From assembly GCF_000936425.1 (NCBI RefSeq), contig NZ_AVFK01000040.1:1-57586 (forward strand): a stretch of DNA of 57,586 nt, written 5' to 3'. Of the stretch, positions 52,245 to 57,586 are shown piece after piece. Both the position numbers and the translations under genes were made by a program. Each line of letters begins with the position of its first letter. The stretch's first letter is position 1. The notes beneath the pieces were generated by a model. The model was not told where the DNA came from and did not search any database. It was given only the letters and a program-made list of their open reading frames with translations. This DNA is from Skermanella aerolata KACC 11604. GTDB lineage: Bacteria; Pseudomonadota; Alphaproteobacteria; Azospirillales; Azospirillaceae.

Positions 52245-54224
52245 TTACTCCGGAATATTTGCGTGGCGCCCGGCCATGCCGCCTATCCAGGCTGCCGCGC
52301 CGGAAACAGTCGTCTCCAGCCGGTCGGCCCCGATCAGCGTCGGTGCGTCGTCGGGCAGGGGTCCGTCGTCTTCGGAACTCCACAGGCCGACGACGATCGG
52401 GATGCGGCGGTCCAACTTGCCGCGCAGCCGGCGCACGGTCCGCCGCGCATGCTGGACCGAACCGGCGTTCAGATAGGAGACGCAGACCAGCCGGACGTCG
52501 CTGGTATCCAGTTTCGAAAGGTTGCGCAGCGAGATCGCCTGACACGGCAGCGTTTCCGACTTGATGCCCTGGCGCTCCAGCAGGTGGGCCAGCAGCGCCG
52601 CCGAGGCGCGGTCCAACTCGTTGCGGCCCGCGACGGACAGGACGCGGCCGCGGGAAGGTTCCGCCTCCGCCGGTACCGCGGCGGCCGCTGCGGCGATATC
52701 CTCCGGGTCCGCTTCGCCGTCCTCTTCGGGTTCCGGTTTCGGGTCCTCGTAGTCGTCCATCGCTTCGATGACGCTGTCGACTCCCTCCGCGATGGAGGCT
52801 TGGACCTCGTCATCCAGCGCATCCCGCTGGCGATCCGTTTCCGCCAGATGCAGGGCGGGGATCACCACATGGTCGTAGACATGCGGCAGCGGCTTGTCCG
52901 GGAATGCCTGTTCGGCCAGTTCCGCCGCTTCCTCCGGATCGCGGGCGAGCAGGCGCTGGTAGAACCGCGTTTCGGTCGGCAGGACGGGATCGTTGCCGAA
53001 CATTACGTGGAGGAACTGAAGCTGCGGCACGTGGCGTCCGATCACGACCATGCAGACCGTCAGCGGCGTCGCCAGAAGCACGCCGATCGGTCCCCACAGC
53101 GTGATCCAGAAGACGGCCGCCGCGATGATCGCGACCGGCGAAAGCCCGGTGCTGCTGCCGTACAGCCAAGGCTCCAGGACATTGTTGCTGAACAGCTCCA
53201 GCACCATGAACAGTCCGATGGTGAGCAGCGGATCGGTCCAGCCCGGCGATACGGCGAACGACAGGATGATCGGGAACAGCGACGATATGACGGGGCCGAC
53301 ATACGGAATGAACCGAAGGACGGTCGCCAGCACGCCCCACAGGATCGGGTTGGGCACGCCGATCAGCCACAGGCCGAGCGCTACCGGAATGCCGTACGCG
53401 ATGTTGATGATGAGCTGCATCAGCAGGTAGCGGCTGACGCGGGCGCCTGCTTCGTCCATCGCCTCGGTCGTCCGGTGCAGGTCGTTGGCGCCGACCAGTC
53501 GGATCAGCCGGTCGCGCAGGCCCTCCCGCTCCAGCAGCATGAAGATCACGAAGACCAGAACCATGCCGGCCGTGCCGATTGGGCCGACCAGCGGACCCAG
53601 ATAGGTCTGGATCTCGTTCCAGGGGGACGGGCGGGGTTCGTGGACTTCCACCGGGATCGGCCTCAGGACATCGACGCGCCCGGCTTCCCCGGCGCTCTGG
53701 ACCGCTCCCGGCGCCGCCGGCGCCGTCGCCTGATCCAGTTCCTTGCTCAGGTCCTTCAGCATCTGGGTCGCCTGGTCCAGCACTCCCCCGCCGCCACCCT
53801 CGGTGGCGCCGCGCACGCTCTGGATCTTGGCGCGGATGTTCTGCTCGTAGTTGGGCAGGTTCTGCGCCAGATCGACGAGCTGGCTGGCGACCAGCGTGCC
53901 GAACCCCAGCATGACCATGAACATCAGCAGCACGACCAGGATGACCGACGGTATCTTGCCCAGCCCCCAGCGTCGCAGCCGGATCACGATCGGGGCGAGC
54001 GCGAAGCTCAGCAGAACAGCCAGCGCCACCGGCATCAGGATGTCCTGGCCGAAATACAGGGCGGCGACGACCACCACCATGATCCCCAGCGTGGTGCCGG
54101 TGGAGGTCGGCGGCGCCGCGGACGGCACCGTGACCTGCCGGTGCCCAGGCCTTCTGGAATGGGCGGACGGTGACTTGGAAGACGATGAACCAGTCACCGA
54201 TTGGGTAGGCGTAGTCACTGACAT
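52245..54224 (-). CDS. AI-2E-family permease with extra C-terminal domain
   Basis: Membrane protein of 659 residues, against about 350-400 for typical AI-2E family (YdiK/PerM) members. After a disordered polar N-terminus (about 45 residues) come the hydrophobic spans of the permease, with the large loop carrying ATEGGGGGVLDQA and the last spans near IPYVGPVISSLFPIILSFAV and EPWLYGSSTGLSP. Residues about 400-540 are helical and acidic. The last 110 residues (from GRVLSVAGRNELDRASAALL to PIVVGLWSSED) look like a Rossmann-like domain similar to B12-binding-type modules, but the cobalamin-binding D-x-H-x2-G is not evident. The transported substrate is unknown; the family name does not prove AI-2 export. 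Confidence 0.85.
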   Translation of the reverse strand: MSVTTPTQSVTGSSSSKSPSAHSRRPGHRQVTVPSAAPPTSTGTTLGIMVVVVAALYFGQDILMPVALAVLLSFALAPIVIRLRRWGLGKIPSVILVVLLMFMVMLGFGTLVASQLVDLAQNLPNYEQNIRAKIQSVRGATEGGGGGVLDQATQMLKDLSKELDQATAPAAPGAVQSAGEAGRVDVLRPIPVEVHEPRPSPWNEIQTYLGPLVGPIGTAGMVLVFVIFMLLEREGLRDRLIRLVGANDLHRTTEAMDEAGARVSRYLLMQLIINIAYGIPVALGLWLIGVPNPILWGVLATVLRFIPYVGPVISSLFPIILSFAVSPGWTDPLLTIGLFMVLELFSNNVLEPWLYGSSTGLSPVAIIAAAVFWITLWGPIGVLLATPLTVCMVVIGRHVPQLQFLHVMFGNDPVLPTETRFYQRLLARDPEEAAELAEQAFPDKPLPHVYDHVVIPALHLAETDRQRDALDDEVQASIAEGVDSVIEAMDDYEDPKPEPEEDGEADPEDIAAAAAAVPAEAEPSRGRVLSVAGRNELDRASAALLAHLLERQGIKSETLPCQAISLRNLSKLDTSDVRLVCVSYLNAGSVQHARRTVRRLRGKLDRRIPIVVGLWSSEDDGPLPDDAPTLIGADRLETTVSGAAAWIGGMAGRHANIPE

Positions 54225-54384
54225 GATCGCGACGACCGATGGTTTTTGGGGAACGAGCCAGTCCTCAACATGCGGTCGCTCTACTTGTTGCAGAGACGAA
54301 TGGGGACGATCCGTGTTGTCAGGTATGACGGAGTATTGCTCTCAGCGGATCGAGACTTAACCGATCCGAATCAAGGAGTTTAAG

Positions 54385-54861
54385 ATGCGCGGTACGATCG
54401 CTTTCATGTCGTTGTTCATTGCTGGCGCTACCTCCCTGTCGGCATTTTCCGCCAGTGCTCAGGACAACACTTGTCTGGCGGAAGTGGACCGGCTCGCCAA
54501 TTCGCTGGGCATGAAAGGGGAGGCCTCGCCGCAGGCGACCGTCCCCCGGAGCGGCGCCAGCAGCGAAAGCCTCGCCCAGTCAGGCGGCGTGATCCAGCCG
54601 CCCGACGTCGGCAGCGCCCGCGTGATGGAGCCGCCCAACGGCACCGCGGACGGCATGAACACCGCACCCGCGATGCCCCAGCAGGACGGCGCTCCCCAGG
54701 GGACAGTTCCCGGAACCGGCAACGCCCAACGTGCCCAGATCGAGACGCTACTGCTGGGAGCCCGCAACGCCGGCCGGCAGGGCGACACCGCCCAATGCGA
54801 GGAGCGGCTGGAGGAAGCACGTGATCTGGCGCGGGAGAGCGGTGCCGACTCAAGGATGTAG
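54385..54861 (+). CDS. Small secreted protein of unknown function
   Basis: Product of 158 residues with a clear signal peptide (MRGTIAFMSLFIAGATSLSA, cleaved after FSASA). The mature part is rich in G, P, Q and A and has two cysteines: NTCLAEVDRLANSLG at the start and DTAQCEERLEEARDLARE at the end. The middle is probably disordered. AAGGAG lies just before the ATG. It precedes the gamma-glutamyltransferase gene by 60 bases on the same strand. Confidence 0.7.
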   Translation: MRGTIAFMSLFIAGATSLSAFSASAQDNTCLAEVDRLANSLGMKGEASPQATVPRSGASSESLAQSGGVIQPPDVGSARVMEPPNGTADGMNTAPAMPQQDGAPQGTVPGTGNAQRAQIETLLLGARNAGRQGDTAQCEERLEEARDLARESGADSRM

Positions 54862-54921
54862 CCGGGTCGCCGCAGGTCGCGTTAGGATACTCCGGTACTC
54901 AGTTTCATGAAGGGGTATCCC

Positions 54922-56673
54922 ATGGGTTTCGCGCGCAGGCTCGTTGCAATGTTGGCCATGACGGCGGCCGTCGCCGTCGTCTCTCCGGCACAAGCCTTCC
55001 AGCCCGGCGACAGCCTGCCTCCGGAGATCGCCACCGGTACGCGCCAGAAGCCCCTGGTCGAAACTCTTCGGGAAATGGTCGTGACGGCCAACCCCGAGGC
55101 TTCGCGCGCCGGTGCGGCCGTCCTGGCGCAGGGTGGAAACGCCATCGACGCCGCCATTGCCGCGCAGCTTGTCCTGGGACTGGTCGAACCGCAGTCCTCG
55201 GGCCTCGGCGGCGGAGCCTTCCTGGTCTATTACAATGCGAAGACCGACCGGCTGACCACGCTGGACGCCCGCGAAGCCGCTCCCGGCAGCGCAGACCCAA
55301 AGCGTTTCGAGGGGTTGAGCTTCGCGGATGCGGTCGAGAGCGGGTTGTCCACCGGCGTTCCCGGAACTCCGCGCCTGATCGAAGAGATGCATCGCCGTTT
55401 CGGCACTCTGCCGCTGGGCGACCTTGCCGCCCGCGCGGTGGCGCTGGCGCGCGGCGGCTTCGAGATATCGCCGCGCCTTGCCGACAGCATCAAGGCATCG
55501 GACCGCATCCCCGACGACCCGACGGCCAAGTCCTATTTCTTCAACGGCGACGGCACGCCGAAAGGTGCCGGGATCCTTTTGCGAAACGAGGAGTACGCCC
55601 AATCGGTGATGGCGCTGGTGGACCATGGCAACGCAGATGCGTTCTACTCCGGCCCGATGCGCGACGACATCATAGCGGCGGTCAAGCGGGAACCGCGCCC
55701 CGGCGACCTTGCCGCCGTGGATTTCGATGCCTATCGCGTCAAGGAACGGGAGGCGGTCTGCGGCAAATATCGCGGCTACAAGGTCTGCGGCATGGGTCCG
55801 CCGTCGAGCGGCGGCATAGCGGTCGCCCAGATCCTGGCAATGCTGGAGCCTTTCGACATGGCGGCCGCCGGCCCGAATACCGCCCGGTCGGTACATCTTT
55901 ACACCCAGGCCAACCGGCTGGCCTTCGCCGACCGCAACCGCTACGTCGCCGACGCCGATTTCGTCGACGTGCCGGTCAAGGGCCTGCTCGACCCCGGCTA
56001 TCTCGCGGCCCGCAGCCGGCTTATCGATCCCGACACGGATATGGGCGTGGCCGAGGCCGGCGATCCGCCCTTCAAGACCGGGATGTTCATCGAGGGTGTC
56101 CACCACGACCTTCCTGCGACCAGCCACATGTCGATCGTCGACAAGGACGGCAACGCCGTGTCGATGACGACGACGATCGAGAGCGCCTTCGGGTCGGGCC
56201 GGATGGTCCGGGGATACATGCTCAACAACGAGCTGACGGACTTCTCATTCTCCGCCGGGACGCCGGAACAGCCCGTGGCAAACCGGGTCGAGCCGGGCAA
56301 GCGTCCACGCAGTTCGATGGCGCCGACGGTCATTTTCGATCAGGACGGCAAGCTGAGATACGTCCTCGGTTCCCCCGGCGGCTCCGCGATCATTTCCTAT
56401 GTGGCCCAGAGTGTCGTGGCGCTGATCGACTGGGGCCTGGACCCGCAACAGGTGGCGGCCCTGCCGCATTCCCAGAACAACAACGGCAAGGCGCCCGCGA
56501 CCCTGCTGGAAGCGGGTACTTCCGTGACGGATCTGGCGTCGGAGCTTGAACGGCGCGGCCATGCCGTGGCGCCGACTGAACTCACCAGCGGACTCAGCAT
56601 CATCGCCGTCCGCGACAGGAGGCTACTTGGCGGTGCGGATATCAGGCGCGAAGGGCTGGCCGCCGGACGATAG
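54922..56673 (+). CDS. ggt: Gamma-glutamyltransferase
   Basis: Periplasmic N-terminal nucleophile hydrolase that cleaves glutathione and transfers the gamma-glutamyl group. From the ATG at 54922, with AAGGGG six bases upstream, it has 583 residues; an ATG at 54907 lacks such a site. A signal peptide ending in SPAQA is followed by the large subunit with ASRAGAAVLAQGGNAIDAAI and the oxyanion region SSGLGGGAFLVYY. Autocleavage should occur before T400 in ATSHMSIVDKDGNAVS, giving the catalytic threonine of the small subunit. The later PRSSMAPTV and GSPGGSAII motifs are conserved. Confidence 0.95.
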   Translation: MGFARRLVAMLAMTAAVAVVSPAQAFQPGDSLPPEIATGTRQKPLVETLREMVVTANPEASRAGAAVLAQGGNAIDAAIAAQLVLGLVEPQSSGLGGGAFLVYYNAKTDRLTTLDAREAAPGSADPKRFEGLSFADAVESGLSTGVPGTPRLIEEMHRRFGTLPLGDLAARAVALARGGFEISPRLADSIKASDRIPDDPTAKSYFFNGDGTPKGAGILLRNEEYAQSVMALVDHGNADAFYSGPMRDDIIAAVKREPRPGDLAAVDFDAYRVKEREAVCGKYRGYKVCGMGPPSSGGIAVAQILAMLEPFDMAAAGPNTARSVHLYTQANRLAFADRNRYVADADFVDVPVKGLLDPGYLAARSRLIDPDTDMGVAEAGDPPFKTGMFIEGVHHDLPATSHMSIVDKDGNAVSMTTTIESAFGSGRMVRGYMLNNELTDFSFSAGTPEQPVANRVEPGKRPRSSMAPTVIFDQDGKLRYVLGSPGGSAIISYVAQSVVALIDWGLDPQQVAALPHSQNNNGKAPATLLEAGTSVTDLASELERRGHAVAPTELTSGLSIIAVRDRRLLGGADIRREGLAAGR

Positions 56674-56690
56674 CCCTGCCTGTCAGGTCA

Positions 56691-56990
56691 TCAATTATGG
56701 ATGACCTGATATTCCTGCATCGGACCGGGCGACTGGATCGGCGACATGTGGATCTGCCGGAACTCCCGCCCGCTCTCGCTCTTGAAGTCGTAAGCGCCTT
56801 CCAGCAGCAGCGTGTCTTTCGGCGTGACGAAGATCAGCGTGAAGGGAATGCGGAATTCCCGCAGCGTGGGCATGCCTTCGGTCAGGCGGATCAGCTTCAG
56901 CTTGACCGGTTTCGGGACACAATCGGCCCAAAACACGTTCCCCACTTCGCTCCGGAAGGTCTCTACGGTCAACGACCCGAACACCGTCAT
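56691..56990 (-). CDS. DUF6916-like small protein
   Basis: Product of 99 residues from the ATG at 56990, which has GGAG ten bases upstream; a GTG at 56999 is the alternative. The pattern SLTVETFRSEVGNVFWA...IPFTLIFVTP...LLLEGAYDF...HMSPI...YQVIHN matches my memory of the DUF6916 family, a beta-rich domain of unknown function found beside phage-tail-like and secretion genes. No such neighbours are seen here. The gene is convergent with ggt, 17 bases away. Confidence 0.6.
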   Translation of the reverse strand: MTVFGSLTVETFRSEVGNVFWADCVPKPVKLKLIRLTEGMPTLREFRIPFTLIFVTPKDTLLLEGAYDFKSESGREFRQIHMSPIQSPGPMQEYQVIHN

Positions 56991-57206
56991 GACACGCACG
57001 CTCCAATAGGTAATCCGAACGGACTACAACTAACCTCGGAGCGGGGCGGCGTAAAGAAATAATTCGATTGGGCAGTGATGTTCGGCGCGGATAGGCGTCA
57101 GCGTGGATGGGCGTGTTCAAGCGGTTTGGCGATGTGGTCCATCAGCACACCGCGCTGCTCGCCGACATGGTTGGAGATGTCAATCAATCCGCACGGATGA
57201 TGATTT

Positions 57207-57389
57207 TCAAGTCGCCCAGTCAGATTTCATCTCAACGACGTTCTGCTTCATCGCAGCAGTGTCCTGCTTCATCACGGCGAAGTCGTGCCTCATCTCAGCA
57301 AAGTCCTGCCGCAGTTCCGCGAAATTCGCGTCCAGCTTGGACATCAGTTGCAGCAGCAAAGATTTGATTTCAGCGACTTGGTCGTTCAT
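57207..57389 (-). CDS. Small coiled-coil protein
   Basis: Product of 60 residues made of near-perfect heptads (for example LRQDFAEMRHDFAVMKQDTA), each with a hydrophobic residue every seventh position and repeated M-K-Q or M-R-H units. The internal repeats suggest slippage. It may be a short coiled-coil oligomer or a decayed fragment of a longer coiled-coil gene; no ribosome-binding site stands out. Function unknown. Confidence 0.45.
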   Translation of the reverse strand: MNDQVAEIKSLLLQLMSKLDANFAELRQDFAEMRHDFAVMKQDTAAMKQNVVEMKSDWAT

Positions 57390-57494
57390 CTGCCCAGTCC
57401 ATATACCGCAATAAAGTATGGGCTATGTACCGGGACGGCGCCATCATAATCCGGGCGGGATGGCACACTGTCGCATGCCATCCCGGTTTGCCGG

Positions 57495-57586
57495 TCAACG
57501 CTTCAGCAACGCCCCGATCTCCCCGACGATGCCTCGGCGGAACAGCAGGACGCAGACGACGAAGATGACGCCGGTGACCACCGTCA
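57495..57586 (-). CDS. Branched-chain amino-acid ABC transporter permease (C-terminal end, partial)
   Basis: The window ends inside this gene; the last 29 codons are visible. The sequence TGVIFVVCVLLFRRGIVGEI followed by a short tail to the TGA at 57495 matches the C-terminal membrane span of LivM-type permeases, where FFRRGI/LFRRGI is common. The rest lies beyond the right edge. Confidence 0.7.
   Translation of the reverse strand, partial: TVVTGVIFVVCVLLFRRGIVGEIGALLKR

Noticed and set aside
51606-54173. 855-codon plus-strand frame opposite the permease and response regulator
   Set aside because: Rich in Q, R, D and H with no domain; both minus-strand genes beneath it have clear family motifs.

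Overview
The window is high-GC DNA from an alphaproteobacterium. A Rhodospirillales organism of the Azospirillum/Skermanella type is my best guess, inferred from base composition, frequent GTG/TTG starts, the abundance of LOV/CHASE4 signalling proteins and the family mix. No rRNA, tRNA, transposase, integrase or CRISPR array was seen. The window looks like ordinary chromosome or large-replicon DNA dominated by envelope functions.

Region 1 (1-14,130) is a polysaccharide export and assembly cluster. It has a UDP-HexNAc 6-dehydrogenase, two GT4 glycosyltransferases, a Wzm/Wzt-type ABC exporter whose ATPase carries the C-terminal O-antigen-binding type extension, an FkbM methyltransferase fused to a coiled coil, a 1087-residue protein with two complete GT4 domains, and the gmd/rmd pair for GDP-D-rhamnose. 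Region 2 (14,130-18,729, minus strand) is a three-gene operon: an O-antigen-ligase-family membrane protein, a lipoprotein alpha/beta hydrolase and a secreted two-domain protein of unknown function. Region 3 (18,730-24,281) holds an autotransporter adhesin, a strong terminator, and a secreted protein with about eleven 28-residue G-N-D-x-Y repeats. Region 4 (24,297-30,769) holds a VanZ-like membrane protein with an alkaline-phosphatase-superfamily enzyme that has a threonine nucleophile, a methyltransferase, an NAD-binding epimerase-like protein and two GT2 enzymes. Region 5 (31,284-36,009) has rfbB and rfbD for dTDP-L-rhamnose and a GH17-GT2 beta-glucan synthase. The first 36 kb is therefore largely a surface-glycan island with at least three activated-sugar pathways.

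Region 6 (36,279-45,110) turns to signalling and metabolism: a HIT protein, a CHASE4 histidine kinase, a MocR-type regulator with a candidate autoregulatory promoter, a DUF983 protein, a LOV-domain hybrid histidine kinase overlapping a single-domain response regulator, a candidate structured small RNA, an MDR oxidoreductase and a NarL-type regulator. Region 7 (45,494-50,676) holds a cold-shock protein with a long leader, a TetR regulator with a palindromic operator, a HigBA-type toxin-antitoxin pair whose promoter predicts a nearly leaderless mRNA, and an operon resembling E. coli yjfK-yjfL-yjfJ (DUF2491, DUF350, PspA/IM30). Region 8 (50,677-57,586) contains secreted and small hypothetical proteins, a response regulator, an AI-2E-family permease with an extra C-terminal domain, gamma-glutamyltransferase, a DUF6916-like protein, a small coiled-coil protein, and at the right edge the C-terminus of a branched-chain amino-acid permease.

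The least familiar pieces, and the best candidates for undescribed biology, are five. They are the G-N-D-x-Y repeat protein next to the autotransporter, the Thr-type phosphatase/sulfatase-fold enzyme paired with a VanZ-like protein, the membrane-anchored DUF2491 fusion with a possible internal translation start, the second TetR operator sitting in a promoter that has no obvious gene, and the structured intergenic RNA candidate near 43.1 kb. All functional statements come from reading the sequence and from family knowledge; no database search was run.
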